From contig JAMPHP010000002.1 of the NCBI GenBank assembly GCA_023663365.1, forward strand, positions 276,677 to 340,676: a DNA stretch of 64,000 nt, written 5' to 3'. The notes beneath the pieces are model-generated. The model saw only the letters and a list, made by a program, of their open reading frames with translations. It did not search any database and had not been told where the DNA came from. The position numbers and the translations under genes were made by a program. This DNA is from Muribaculaceae bacterium. Lineage in GTDB: Bacteria; Bacteroidota; Bacteroidia; Bacteroidales; Muribaculaceae. Of the stretch, positions 35,957 through 45,589 are shown in pieces (the first letter of the stretch is position 1; the number at the start of each line of letters is the position of its first letter).

Positions 35957-38596
35957 ATGAAAAAGATTACCGAATTTATCAAGCGCCCACAAGTGTGGGG
36001 ATTTTTCGTGTCGATAGCAGTGCTGGCTTTGCTCTCGATTCTCTTCTTCTACCCCGACAACTTTGAGGGAAACAGCCTGCGCCAGCCCGACATGCAGCAA
36101 GGCTTCGCCAACGGTCAGGAAGCAAAGCTCTTCGAGGAAGCCACGGGCGAGAAAGCCCTTTGGACCGATGCTCTCTTCGGGGGTATGCCCACCTTCCAGA
36201 TAGCGCCGTCCTACCCCTCGAACAGCCTCTTCACCTGGCTCAACACCCTCTTCGGCCTCGGGCTGCCGGCGCCGTCGAACCTGCTTTTCATGATGATGGC
36301 CGGCTTCCTCATCCTGCTATTCTCACTGCGTATGCGCTGGTACTATGCCCTGATCGGAGCAATCGCATGGGGCTTCTCGAGCTACTTCATCATCATCATC
36401 GGTGCCGGGCATATATGGAAGTTCATCGCGCTCACCTACATCCCGCCCACCATAGCAGGCTTCGTGATGCTCTACCGCGGCCGCTACGTGGCAGGGGCGG
36501 CGCTCACGGCTCTCTTCGCCATGCTGCAGCTCAACGCCAACCACCCGCAGATGAGCTACTACTTCGCACTGGTGATGCTTATCATCGCCATCTGCTACCT
36601 TATAGAAGCTGTTAAAGCAAAGAAAATACGCCGCTGGTGCGCGGCCTCGGCCATCGCCATCGGTGCCGGAGCCCTCGCCCTTGGTGCCAACGCGCCATCG
36701 CTCTACAACACCTACGAATACTCCAAGGAGACCAAGCGCTCGCAGTCGGAACTCACCCCTCTGCAGAGCGCAGCCGAAGCCTCGGAGCCTGCCGAGCGCC
36801 CCACCGGCGGCCTGCCCAAAAGCGACATCGTGGGCTGGAGCTACGGCCCCTCGGAGATGTTCACCCTCATCGTGCCCAACATCAAAGGCGGTGCAAGCGC
36901 ACGCCCCGAAGCAGGCCACATGGTGCACATGAGCCTCGACAAGCTCGACGGCGCTTCGGCTTTTGCCGCCACCTCGCCGCTGCTTCCCTATCTGACACAG
37001 TACTTCAACAACTCCGAAGGCACCAACGGCCCCGTCTACGTCGGTGTGATTATCTTCGCACTCTTCCTCCTGGGCTGCTTCATAGTGAAAGGTCCGCTCA
37101 AGTGGGCAATGGTGGCTTCGACCATCATCGCCGTGCTCCTCTCGCTGGGCTACAACGCCGAGTGGCTCACCGACTGGATGATCTACAACTTCCCGATGTA
37201 CAATAAGTTCCGCGCCGTCGAGAGCATCCTCGTAGTGGTCGAGTTCGCCATGCCCCTGCTCGGCATCATCGCCCTGGCGCAGCTCCTCGAAGCCGGAGAG
37301 GAAGGATGGCGCAAGTACCGCCGCCCGCTGACAGTAGCCTTCGGCTTCCCGGCACTAATCTCATTGGCGGCAGCCCTGTGGCCCTCGCTCTTCGGCGAGG
37401 CAATCACCGATGCCGACCGCTCGGGGGCTGAGATGATACAGCAGCAAGTGGCACAGTACGCTCAGCAGGCAGGATACAGCCAAAATCAGATGGGCGACAT
37501 GCTCTACCAATACTCGCTCGCCAACCCCGCCAACGTAGAGGCAATCAGCACCCTCCGCTACGGCATGGTGCGCGCCGACGGTTGGCGCTCGCTCCTCTTC
37601 CTCGCCCTCGCGGCAGGTACTATCGGCCTCTATATAAGCCGCAAGATACGCCTCGGCATGGCAGCAGGAGCCATTGGCCTCTACGTCACCGCCGACCTAT
37701 ACTCCGCCGACAAGCGCTACCTCTCGCACAGCTCGTTCGGCCCCGGTGAAGAAGGCGGCAACATCACCTTCACACCCGACGACCTCGACCGCAGCATCCT
37801 CGCCGACGGCGGCGACGGCCACTACCGCGTGCTCGACATCCCCGGCTTCTACGGTGCCACACGCTCCTACTTCCACAAGACCGTCGGCGGCTACCACGCA
37901 GCCAAGCTCAACCGCTACGAAGACATCATTCAGCGCAAATTCACGCCCATGCTGCAGATAGGCTGGTTCCCCGACTCACCCGAGCTCGACGCCCCCGAGG
38001 TGGCCGAAATCGCCGGGCGCCTCCGCACAGCCTACCGTGTGGCCGACATGCTCAACACACACTACGTGATCACCGGCGACGAGGCCGCTCCCGTGATGCG
38101 CAACGAGCACGCCCTCGGCAACGCATGGCTCGTCGACTCCATTGTGTGGGTCGACAATGCCGATGCCGAAATGGCAGCCCTCGACGCCGCACGCCTCGAC
38201 TTCGCACGTCAGGCAGTGGCCGACCGCCGCTTCGCCGGAGCCCTCCCCGAGGCACCGTCGCTCGCCCCGGGCGACACCATAGTGATGACATCCTACACGC
38301 CAAACAAAGTCGAGTACACCGCCACCACCGCACACGGCGGCGTAGGCGTATTCTCCGAGATATACTTCCCCTGGGGATGGTACGCTACAATCGACGGCAA
38401 ACCCGCCGAAATAGCGCGCGTAAACTATATCCTGCGCGCCATAGCCCTCCCGGCAGGCACACACATCGTGAGCATGACATTCGCGCCCGAGTCGATCCGC
38501 AAGAGCTCTGCCGTGGCCTACGCCTGCGTCACACTCATCTACCTGCTCCTTGCGGCAGGAATTTTCGTGGAAGCCCGCCGATGCCGACTCTTCTGA
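35957..38596 (+). CDS. YfhO-family large membrane protein
   Basis: This 879-residue protein has about 13 hydrophobic segments and large extracytoplasmic stretches. The family pattern is visible: NSLFTWLNTLFGL, LLFSLRMRWYYALIGAIAWGFSS, NANHPQMSYYFALVML, and a C-terminal beta-rich region (VFSEIYFPWGWYATIDGKPAEI) before a last helix. YfhO proteins are thought to act in glycosylation of envelope polymers, but the substrate is unknown. It starts 1 base after folA and overlaps the next gene by 16 bases. Confidence 0.88.
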   Translation: MKKITEFIKRPQVWGFFVSIAVLALLSILFFYPDNFEGNSLRQPDMQQGFANGQEAKLFEEATGEKALWTDALFGGMPTFQIAPSYPSNSLFTWLNTLFGLGLPAPSNLLFMMMAGFLILLFSLRMRWYYALIGAIAWGFSSYFIIIIGAGHIWKFIALTYIPPTIAGFVMLYRGRYVAGAALTALFAMLQLNANHPQMSYYFALVMLIIAICYLIEAVKAKKIRRWCAASAIAIGAGALALGANAPSLYNTYEYSKETKRSQSELTPLQSAAEASEPAERPTGGLPKSDIVGWSYGPSEMFTLIVPNIKGGASARPEAGHMVHMSLDKLDGASAFAATSPLLPYLTQYFNNSEGTNGPVYVGVIIFALFLLGCFIVKGPLKWAMVASTIIAVLLSLGYNAEWLTDWMIYNFPMYNKFRAVESILVVVEFAMPLLGIIALAQLLEAGEEGWRKYRRPLTVAFGFPALISLAAALWPSLFGEAITDADRSGAEMIQQQVAQYAQQAGYSQNQMGDMLYQYSLANPANVEAISTLRYGMVRADGWRSLLFLALAAGTIGLYISRKIRLGMAAGAIGLYVTADLYSADKRYLSHSSFGPGEEGGNITFTPDDLDRSILADGGDGHYRVLDIPGFYGATRSYFHKTVGGYHAAKLNRYEDIIQRKFTPMLQIGWFPDSPELDAPEVAEIAGRLRTAYRVADMLNTHYVITGDEAAPVMRNEHALGNAWLVDSIVWVDNADAEMAALDAARLDFARQAVADRRFAGALPEAPSLAPGDTIVMTSYTPNKVEYTATTAHGGVGVFSEIYFPWGWYATIDGKPAEIARVNYILRAIALPAGTHIVSMTFAPESIRKSSAVAYACVTLIYLLLAAGIFVEARRCRLF

Positions 38597-39078
38597 AAGC
38601 ATTCACACGCCTGAGGCACAGCCGCGGATTCGGCATACACTCGCCCTTCGCCTTCCGCTTCGTCACCGAAGTGCTGTGCCAGAAGCTCCCCTACTACGGC
38701 TACGCAGAGATAGGGCGCGACACGCGGCTGCGCCTCCTCTACCGGCTGATGGCGGAATTCCGCCCCCGCCGCGTGGCCATCTACTCCTCCACGCCGGCAC
38801 CGCTCGAAGCCACAGTGAGGCGTGCCGCGGCCAAAACCGTGATAAGCCGCCAAGAACCCGACATGGTAGTGGCCGACGACCTCGACACCACGCCCGAGCA
38901 ATACCTGCCCCACCTCACCGCAGGAGCACACGCACTCATCCTCAACGCCTCGCCGCAGCTGCGCCCACGCCTGGCCGCAGCGCTCTCGGCAGGAATGATA
39001 TTCGACAACGGCCACGGCACACTCGTGGTGGCATCGCATCAGCACCTGCCCCGACAAGACTTCGACGTAAAATTCTGA
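38581..39078 (+). CDS. Short HSPFAF-motif protein, possibly a reduced methyltransferase-like protein
   Basis: This 165-residue protein opens TRLRHSRGFGIHSPFAFRFVTEV, a motif that I associate with Bacteroidetes methyltransferase-like proteins of about 230 residues. Only a weak Rossmann-like order remains (RRVAIYSSTPAPLEATV, PDMVVADDL, HALILNASPQ, GMIFDNGHGTLVVAS). I cannot see a clear SAM-binding GxGxG. The protein may be a shortened family member. It starts 16 bases inside the YfhO gene, so translation is coupled. Confidence 0.6.
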   Translation: MPTLLKAFTRLRHSRGFGIHSPFAFRFVTEVLCQKLPYYGYAEIGRDTRLRLLYRLMAEFRPRRVAIYSSTPAPLEATVRRAAAKTVISRQEPDMVVADDLDTTPEQYLPHLTAGAHALILNASPQLRPRLAAALSAGMIFDNGHGTLVVASHQHLPRQDFDVKF

Positions 39079-39084
39079 AAAAAT

Positions 39085-39115
39085 TTGCACATACCGCAAA
39101 AAAGCCCTATCTTTG
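39085..39115 (+). promoter_or_regulatory. Promoter of tRNA-Ser
   Basis: TTG (39085-39087, within TTTG), 20 bases, then TATCTTTG (39108-39115): a full Bacteroidetes promoter, 14 bases before the tRNA. Confidence 0.8.
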
Positions 39116-39129
39116 CACCGCAAAGCCAA

Positions 39130-39214
39130 GGAGAGATGGCAGAGTGGTCGATTGCGGCGGTCTTGAAAACCGTTGAGGGTCACACCTCCGGGGGTTCGAA
39201 TCCCTCTCTCTCCG
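39130..39214 (+). tRNA. tRNA-Ser (anticodon UGA)
   Basis: The acceptor arms GGAGAGA (39130-39136) and TCTCTCC (39207-39213) pair perfectly. The anticodon loop CTTGAAA (39162-39168) holds TGA at 39164-39166. A long variable arm (about GTTGAGGGTCACACCTCC) and GGTTCGAATCC complete a class II serine tRNA. The 3' CCA is not encoded. No integrated element sits at its 3' end. Confidence 0.96.
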
Positions 39215-39227
39215 CTCCAAAAGAAAG

Positions 39228-39264
39228 CGCTGATAGAATTGCTTCTATCGGCGTCTTTTGTTTT
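39228..39264 (+). terminator. Terminator of tRNA-Ser
   Basis: An 11-base stem with one G-U pair (39228-39238 with 39243-39253, core GATAGAA/TTCTATC), 4-base loop, then TCTTTTGTTTT. Confidence 0.8.
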
Positions 39265-39341
39265 GCACAGAACCGGCGAGGGTCACTCAAATCTTCAAGC
39301 TGCGGAATAATCACGTAAATTAAGGCTTGATTGCCCTTGGC

Positions 39342-41003
39342 TCACACAAAGCAGATTACCAGCAGCTGGGCTATGAGCACGCGGGCAAACATCGACAGCG
39401 GGTAGGTGGTGGCATAGGCCACGGAAGCGTCGTCTCCGCGGGTTATGTCGTTGGCATACGAGAGCGACATTGGGTTTGCCATAGCACCGCTCACCATGCC
39501 GGCGGCGGTGCCGAAGTCGAGTTTCCACACGCGCATTGCCATGATGGTGGCTATGAATGAGGGCACAAGCGTAATCACAAAGCCGGTGCCTATCCACAGC
39601 AGACCTTCCGGGCGCATGATCGTAGCCAGAAACTTACTGCCGGCCTCAAGCCCAAGGCAGGCAAGGAAGAGGCTCAGGCCTATGCCGCGCAGCATGAGGT
39701 TGGCACTCCGTGTGGTGTAGGTGACCATGTGGAAGCGGGGGCCGAAGCGGCCTATGAGGATGCCCACCACAATGGGGCCTCCGGCGAGGCCGAGCTTGAT
39801 AGGCACCGATATGCCGGGGATGGTGATGGGTATAGAGCCTATGATGAGCGAGAGTACCATGCCGATGAAGATGGCGGCGAGATTGGGATCCTTGAGGTCG
39901 GTGTCGGAGTTGCCCACCAGATGCTCCACTCGGTCGATGGCATCGCTCTGGCCCACTATCGTGAGGCGGTCGCCGAGCTGAAGGATGAGGTTTGGCGTTG
40001 CAAGCAATCGTATGCCCGAGCGGGTCACGCGCGAGATGTTTACGGCGTAGTGGTTGCGGAGCTTCAGCGATCCCAGGCGGCGGCCGTTGAGCTGCGGCTT
40101 GCTGATGGTGATAATGCGCGAAATCAGGTTTTTATCCACCTTATCCCAGTCAATATTTGGCCGGTTCCAGTCCTTGTCGCTCTTTTTGCCGAAGAGCATC
40201 GTCAGGCGCGGCACTTCCTCCTCGTGTGTGATGACAAGGACGCGGTCGCCGGCATTGAGCATATCGTCGGGGCCGGGTATCGACACCTCGTCGCCATGCC
40301 ATATCCTCGACACCACATAGTTTGTGCCGATAAGCGCTTTGGCCTGCCTTAGCGTGAGTCCAGCTATACCCGGGTTGGTGATGATAAACTCGGCCACGTA
40401 GGTGTGGTCGGCATCAGCCTGGTTATGAGGCTCGAAGTCGGCAGGACGGGCTACAAACTTCTTTATCAGCACGAAAGCGAGTATCACTCCAATCACGCCG
40501 AGGGGATAGGTCACGGCACAGCTCAGAGCCGCACCGTCAGCCGGCAGACCGAGCTGGTTGAGTGCCTGCTGGGCGGCACCGAGCGAAGGTGTGTTGGTGG
40601 TGGCGCCGCTGATTATACCCACCATATCGCTCATAGGCACATCGAGCAGGAAGCTCAGTGCGATGGCCGTGAGGGTGCCCGCAAGCACAAGGCCGAGGCC
40701 AAGCATATTGAGCTTGACTCCACCGGTGCGGAATGAGCTGAAAAAGCCGGGACCTACCTTCAGGCCGAGCTCGTACACAAACAGCATCAGACCGAAATCC
40801 TCGGCATACTTAAGCATACCGGGGTCGATGGCGAGGCCGAGATGACCGGCAAGAATACCCGTGAAGAATACAAAGGTGACACCAAGCGAGATGCCGCAAA
40901 CCTTCAGCTTGCCAAGGCCAAGACCACAGGCTATTATGACTGATATCACGCAAACCGCCTGCAGCGGCGACTGCTCGAAAAACAAACTTTCCAACCAATT
41001 CAT
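39342..41003 (-). CDS. AspT/YidE-type transporter with two RCK_C domains
   Basis: This 553-residue inner-membrane protein consists of two membrane halves (about 10-180 and 375-550), each of the aspartate:alanine exchanger type, flanking two TrkA_C/RCK_C domains (about 205-290 and 295-370). The family marker GATTNTPSLGAAQQAL (residues 130-145) is present, with a related GAMANPMSLSYA in the second half. Transport of an organic anion is likely, but the substrate cannot be inferred. It is a single gene whose -7 box lies 4 bases before the ATG. Confidence 0.92.
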   Translation of the reverse strand: MNWLESLFFEQSPLQAVCVISVIIACGLGLGKLKVCGISLGVTFVFFTGILAGHLGLAIDPGMLKYAEDFGLMLFVYELGLKVGPGFFSSFRTGGVKLNMLGLGLVLAGTLTAIALSFLLDVPMSDMVGIISGATTNTPSLGAAQQALNQLGLPADGAALSCAVTYPLGVIGVILAFVLIKKFVARPADFEPHNQADADHTYVAEFIITNPGIAGLTLRQAKALIGTNYVVSRIWHGDEVSIPGPDDMLNAGDRVLVITHEEEVPRLTMLFGKKSDKDWNRPNIDWDKVDKNLISRIITISKPQLNGRRLGSLKLRNHYAVNISRVTRSGIRLLATPNLILQLGDRLTIVGQSDAIDRVEHLVGNSDTDLKDPNLAAIFIGMVLSLIIGSIPITIPGISVPIKLGLAGGPIVVGILIGRFGPRFHMVTYTTRSANLMLRGIGLSLFLACLGLEAGSKFLATIMRPEGLLWIGTGFVITLVPSFIATIMAMRVWKLDFGTAAGMVSGAMANPMSLSYANDITRGDDASVAYATTYPLSMFARVLIAQLLVICFV

Positions 41004-41007
41004 GCCG

Positions 41008-41015
41008 CAAAGTTA
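41008..41015 (-). promoter_or_regulatory. -7 box of the AspT-type transporter gene
   Basis: TAACTTTG on the minus strand ends 4 bases before the ATG at 41003, so the mRNA is probably leaderless. Confidence 0.65.
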
Positions 41016-41243
41016 CGCATTTTAGCCGACATAAGTATAAAAGCGCAATCCCAAGCCACCAAACACCTGCACTTCAATACGTTAAAAATCGATTTATCGC
41101 AATTTACGATAAATTGCGATAAATTGCGAAATTCGCGCTGGGCGGGCTTAACTATTCAGGGCAAAACTCGGCCAAACAACCTGCTACCATCGATTTGTCC
41201 ACCGCACAAAGTGCCATGTAGACGAAAATAATTTTGCAAATGT
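41016..41243. other. Intergenic DNA between two divergent units
   Basis: This AT-rich stretch upstream of two divergent genes has no credible reading frame. Apart from the palindrome at 41092-41124 and the promoters at its edges I see nothing in it. Confidence 0.7.
41092..41124. repeat. Perfect 15-base palindrome
   Basis: ATTTATCGCAATTTA (41092-41106) and its exact complement (41110-41124) flank CGA. The words ATAAATTGCG recur immediately after (41120-41128). It may be an operator or a cruciform-forming site. Confidence 0.7.
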
Positions 41244-41273
41244 TTTGCGGTGCTAAAAAAAAACGTACCTTTG
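41244..41273 (+). promoter_or_regulatory. Promoter of the GLPGLI operon
   Basis: TTTG (41244-41247), 18 bases, then TACCTTTG (41266-41273). The leader to the ATG at 41322 is about 40 bases. Confidence 0.72.
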
Positions 41274-41321
41274 CCAGCGTAAACCCACTCTGCATTTCAA
41301 TATGTCGTCAGGCACTTTCTT

Positions 41322-42179
41322 ATGAAAATTCAATGGTTCGCTTTCATCCTGGCTCTGCTCGCGACGGCTTTCAGCGCCGGCGCGCAGGATTGCCCACGCG
41401 CCGAGATAAAAGTGGAGTACTCCTATCATGAGACTTTCGTGCGAGGCTCCGACGGCATCGTGGAGCGCGACATCCCCTTCATCCTGCTGGCTTCGAAAGA
41501 TTTCTCGAAGTTCTACTGCCCCGACACCGAGCGCAAGGACTCTCTCGAGTCCACTCCCGAAGGGCGCGCGGTGAGCGCTAAAATCCGGCGCGCAGCCATT
41601 GCCAAGTATGTCCAATCGAAGGACCTTGATGCCATGGATGCGGTGGCCTACCGCTCTTTCCTTTATATCTTCCGCTCGCGAGCTACCGGGGAGATGACCG
41701 TCTACGACCGCAGCGGAGCGCTGGATTACGGCGTCTACACCGAGCCAACCGATGAGATTTCGTGGCAGATTGCCGACAGTACCAAGACCATCCTCGGCTA
41801 TGAATGTACTATGGCCGAAGCGCTTTTCCACGGCCGCCGTTGGACGGCATGGTTCACACCCGAGGTAGCCCTGTCGGAAGGCCCGTGGAAGCTCACCGGC
41901 CTGCCCGGCCTTATTCTCGAAGCCTGCGAGGCCGACGGTCAGCATAGCTTTACGGCCACAGGCATCGAAGCATCGTCACAGCCCATGCGCCCTATATACC
42001 CGGGGCGCGACTACGTCCGCACCGACCGCATAAGCATGCTCCGCGACCTGCGCCACTACCGCGACCACAGCAACTCCATCAATTCTGCGGCCACGGGCAT
42101 AAACTTCGGCCACGACCACCGCAAGAGCGGCGCAGAGGCCAAAATCGACTTCCTCGAGACCGACTATCACCGCCTATGA
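41322..42179 (+). CDS. GLPGLI-family exported protein (copy 1)
   Basis: This 285-residue protein has a signal peptide (about 1-21) and the family core: WQIADSTKTILGYECTMA (about 148-165), FHGRRWTAWFTPE and GPWKLTGLPGLILEA, with the naming motif at 193-198. The family is Bacteroidetes-specific and has no settled function. The protein probably sits in the periplasm or at the outer membrane. The stop overlaps the start of the TonB-dependent receptor gene in an ATGA, so the two are made together. It is the first of three GLPGLI genes in this operon. Confidence 0.92.
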   Translation: MKIQWFAFILALLATAFSAGAQDCPRAEIKVEYSYHETFVRGSDGIVERDIPFILLASKDFSKFYCPDTERKDSLESTPEGRAVSAKIRRAAIAKYVQSKDLDAMDAVAYRSFLYIFRSRATGEMTVYDRSGALDYGVYTEPTDEISWQIADSTKTILGYECTMAEALFHGRRWTAWFTPEVALSEGPWKLTGLPGLILEACEADGQHSFTATGIEASSQPMRPIYPGRDYVRTDRISMLRDLRHYRDHSNSINSAATGINFGHDHRKSGAEAKIDFLETDYHRL

Positions 42180-44734
42180 TACGCGCCCTGCTCATATCTG
42201 CCTTTTTACTTGCCTGCCTCACCGCCGTGGCGCAGGCCGACCTCCGTGGCACTGTGATGGAAAAGGGCTCGGGCGAAGCTCTGCCGGGAGCCTCGGTAAT
42301 TCTGCGCGACGCACAGGGAAAAATCAAGAAATATGCCACTGCCGATGCCAAGGGGGCATTTGCCATCCCATGGCCCGGCGGTGAGGGCTACACCCTCGAT
42401 GTGGCCATGATGGGGTTTGCCAAGCAGACCATCAAGCTCGACGGCAAGAGCAAGGCGCTTGTGGTGGAGATGGAGCCTGCCACAACCCTGCTCAAGGAGG
42501 TGGCTGTGAAAGCCGACCGCATCCGCGAGCAGGGCGACACCATCAGCTACAGTGTGGGCTCGTTCGCACAGGAGCAGGACCGCACCATAGGCGACGTGCT
42601 CAAGCGTATGCCGGGCATCGACGTGGCCCGCGACGGCAAAATACAGTATCAGGGCTCCGACATCAACAAGTTCTACATCGAGGGCTCCGACCTGCTCGGC
42701 GGCCGCTACGGCATAGCCACCAATGGCATCAAGCACGACGATGTCGGTGCCGTGGAGGTGATGGAGAACCACCAACCCATGCAGGTGCTCTCTGGCATAA
42801 GTTTCTCCGACAAAGCTGCCATCAACCTCAAGCTGAAGGAAAAGGCCAAGGCCACATGGAGCGTGCACGGCGATGCCGGTGGCGGCTACTCGGCCCAGCC
42901 CGCAGGCGCCCTCTGGGACGGCGAGGTGTTTGCCATGGCTGTAATGCCCGGCTTCCAGAATATCAGCACACTGAAATCCAACAATACGGGCGAAAACCTC
43001 TCGGCACAGGCCACCGACTTCTTCGCCTCGCGCCGTGGCACGGGTCTAAGCCGCTATGTGAGCGTGGATCTGCCGGGAGTACCGTCGCTGAAAGAAAAGC
43101 GCACGCTATTCAACCGCTCGGTGCTGGCATCGACCAACAGCCTGTGGAAGGTGCGCGGCGGGGAGTTCAAAGCTCAGATCGACTACGCCTTCAACCGCGT
43201 GGCCGCCCGCGCTGCCGCCACCACTACCTACTTCCTCGAGAACGGCGACCGCATAGTGGCCGAGGAACGCGACGGCTGCGACCGCACACATTCCGTGGCT
43301 GCAAAATTCATCTACGAGGTCAACCAAAAGACCACATTCATCAACAACACCCTTCAGGCAAATGTCGACTTCGACAATGTGCGGCTCGACATGGTCGGCT
43401 CGCTCCCGAACGTGCAGCGCGCGTCGCTGCCCGACTACTACGTGTCGAACAAATTCAGGATGATCAAGCGCTTCGGCGGCAAGCACCTTGTCACCTTCAA
43501 CAGCACCAACGAGTGGGAGTCGCTTCCGCAAAGCCTTGCCGTGACACTCGCCGGCAGAAGCATGAGCCAGACCATCGGCGACCACGCTTTCCACACGAGC
43601 GAGAGCGCCGAGTACACTTTCACCGTCAAAGGCGTCACAATCAGCCTCGAAGCCGGAGTGAAGGGCTACGTGCGCGCCATGCACTCCGAGCTCGCAGGGC
43701 TTGCCGACAACAGCATGAGCACCAACTACTTCACCGTATTTGCCACCCCGACCCTGGAATACTGGCTCAAGCGCGTAAACCTCAAGCTCGATGTGCCGGT
43801 GAGCTTCGCCCGATATACCTTCGGCAATGCCCTCCGCAGCCATTCCGACGGCTATTTCTCGCCCTCGCTGAGCATGAACTGGAAGCCAAGCAACAGATTT
43901 ACGATGACGCTGCGCGGAACCATAGGGCGTTCCCCCATGGACCTGAACCTGATCCAACCCGGCTACATAATGACCGACTACCGCTCCTTCCGCCGTGGCG
44001 TCGACAAGTTCTACCGGAGCGGCTCGCAGAGTGTGTCGGGCTCGCTGGCCTACAAGCACACACGCCGCGGCCTGTTTGCCAACGCTTTCATCATCCACTC
44101 GTGGTCGGACCGCCCCTACACTCAGGCACAACAGCTCTATGGCGACTACATCGCCACATACTATACCGATGCCAAAAGCACGGGCCGATCACTGATGGCC
44201 CGCGCCAATCTCGGCAAGACCCTCGACTTCATCCGCGGCAGCGCCGGCATCAACGCTTCATTCAGCCGCAGCCGGGCGCACCTCATCTCCGAGGAGCGGG
44301 CGGTAAACTCGGTGAGCACCAACTGGAGCGTGGGCGCGAAAATCAACGGCAACCCCGTGCGGTGGTTCTCTTTCGACTACGAGATTTACTTCGACAACAG
44401 CCGATTGAGTATGAATGGCACAGGCAATGCCTGGCTCTCGGGCCTTGAGAACACACTGCTGCTCAACTTCATGCCACACCCCAAATGGGAGTGCCGCATC
44501 TCGGGCGAGCACTACCGCAACGAGCTCACCGAAGGCGCTTACAAAAACGCCGTGCTGCTCGATGCCAAAGTAGTCTACAAGCTCAACAAGCGTATTGAGC
44601 TCTCCGCCACTCTGAGCAACATCTTCGACCGTCGGTCGTACAACTACACTTCCTATAGCCAGCTTTCCTCATTCGAGTCGCAGCGCAGGCTGCGCGGAAG
44701 AGAAATCCTCGTCTCAATATCTCTACGCAAATGA
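42176..44734 (+). CDS. TonB-dependent receptor-like outer-membrane protein
   Basis: This 852-residue protein has a signal peptide (about 1-19), a carboxypeptidase-regulatory-like beta-sandwich (about 21-100; GTVMEKGSGEALPGASVILR) and a plug domain (about 110-220; DTISYSVGSFAQ, DVLKRMPGIDV, FYIEGSDLLGGRYG). A long beta-barrel follows, ending LVSISLRK. It is of the CarboxypepD_reg/outer-membrane beta-barrel type rather than SusC, and no SusD follows. It should carry or display a substrate that the GLPGLI proteins also meet. Starts and stops overlap its neighbours on both sides (ATGA). Confidence 0.9.
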   Translation: MIRALLISAFLLACLTAVAQADLRGTVMEKGSGEALPGASVILRDAQGKIKKYATADAKGAFAIPWPGGEGYTLDVAMMGFAKQTIKLDGKSKALVVEMEPATTLLKEVAVKADRIREQGDTISYSVGSFAQEQDRTIGDVLKRMPGIDVARDGKIQYQGSDINKFYIEGSDLLGGRYGIATNGIKHDDVGAVEVMENHQPMQVLSGISFSDKAAINLKLKEKAKATWSVHGDAGGGYSAQPAGALWDGEVFAMAVMPGFQNISTLKSNNTGENLSAQATDFFASRRGTGLSRYVSVDLPGVPSLKEKRTLFNRSVLASTNSLWKVRGGEFKAQIDYAFNRVAARAAATTTYFLENGDRIVAEERDGCDRTHSVAAKFIYEVNQKTTFINNTLQANVDFDNVRLDMVGSLPNVQRASLPDYYVSNKFRMIKRFGGKHLVTFNSTNEWESLPQSLAVTLAGRSMSQTIGDHAFHTSESAEYTFTVKGVTISLEAGVKGYVRAMHSELAGLADNSMSTNYFTVFATPTLEYWLKRVNLKLDVPVSFARYTFGNALRSHSDGYFSPSLSMNWKPSNRFTMTLRGTIGRSPMDLNLIQPGYIMTDYRSFRRGVDKFYRSGSQSVSGSLAYKHTRRGLFANAFIIHSWSDRPYTQAQQLYGDYIATYYTDAKSTGRSLMARANLGKTLDFIRGSAGINASFSRSRAHLISEERAVNSVSTNWSVGAKINGNPVRWFSFDYEIYFDNSRLSMNGTGNAWLSGLENTLLLNFMPHPKWECRISGEHYRNELTEGAYKNAVLLDAKVVYKLNKRIELSATLSNIFDRRSYNYTSYSQLSSFESQRRLRGREILVSISLRK

Positions 44735-45570
44735 AAAAGTCTATCATCACATCTGCGGTTTGCCTCATCGCACTATCGGCAGCCTCACAAAGCAATCTCG
44801 CCGTGAAGTACACCGTATCCAACCGCGACACCGACAGCAAAGAGCCGTATGCCCGCGAGATGGTGCTTATGGCCGGCCCTCAGAAATCGCTTTTCTACAA
44901 CACCACCAGCCTCTACTGCGACTCGTGCAACTCCACCCCCGAGGGCAAAGCCAAGCTCCGCGAAATCCAGCTCAAGGCATGGACTGTAGTGCACCCCGAC
45001 GGCACAGTGACCTACGACGGCCGCAAGCTCGGCCTCGCACCCGAAAAGCAGGAGTATCTTTATGTGGAGAAAGACAGGCAGGCGGCTCAAATCACAGTGT
45101 ACGACTTCAAGGCCGGCGACCTTTACAGCTACACCGAGCCCATCGACGAAATCGAATGGACGATTGTGGAAGACTCCACCGCAACCATCCAAGGCTATGA
45201 GTGCGTGATGGCGCGCAGCGACTACCACGGCCGCCGCTGGACGGCATGGTTCGCTCCCGAGCTGCCCATGCCCGACGGCCCCTGGAAGCTCCGGGGGCTG
45301 CCCGGCATCATCCTCCGCGCCGATGGTGGCGACGACTTCACCATCAATGCCAAGGAAGTGGGGATGAGCCCGCAGGACATTCCCGCCGTCTACTCCACCG
45401 ATGAATATCAGCGAGGCAAGCGACGCACCATCCTTGCCGACCATGAGCACTATATCAATAACCTCGAAAGTATTATCGCGGCCGAAGGCGGGCGGCTCAA
45501 CGCCGACGGCTCACCCGCCAACCTGCCAAAGTACGACCGGCAACGTCAAGCTTGGGAAACAGATTATTAA
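44731..45570 (+). CDS. GLPGLI-family exported protein (copy 2)
   Basis: This 279-residue protein has a signal peptide (about 1-19) and the shared core: IEWTIVEDSTATIQGYECVMA, YHGRRWTAWFAPE and GPWKLRGLPGIILRADGG. The motif reads GLPGII. It is clearly homologous to copies 1 and 3 but diverged in the N-terminal half. Its ATG overlaps the receptor stop. The next GLPGLI gene begins 20 bases after it. Confidence 0.9.
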   Translation: MKKSIITSAVCLIALSAASQSNLAVKYTVSNRDTDSKEPYAREMVLMAGPQKSLFYNTTSLYCDSCNSTPEGKAKLREIQLKAWTVVHPDGTVTYDGRKLGLAPEKQEYLYVEKDRQAAQITVYDFKAGDLYSYTEPIDEIEWTIVEDSTATIQGYECVMARSDYHGRRWTAWFAPELPMPDGPWKLRGLPGIILRADGGDDFTINAKEVGMSPQDIPAVYSTDEYQRGKRRTILADHEHYINNLESIIAAEGGRLNADGSPANLPKYDRQRQAWETDY

Positions 45571-45589
45571 CGTCGAATCAGTCTGCAAA

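Noticed and set aside
39130..39345. tRNA-Ser as an integration site for a mobile element
   Set aside because: No repeat of the tRNA 3' end, no integrase and no foreign block follow; the next gene is an ordinary transporter.
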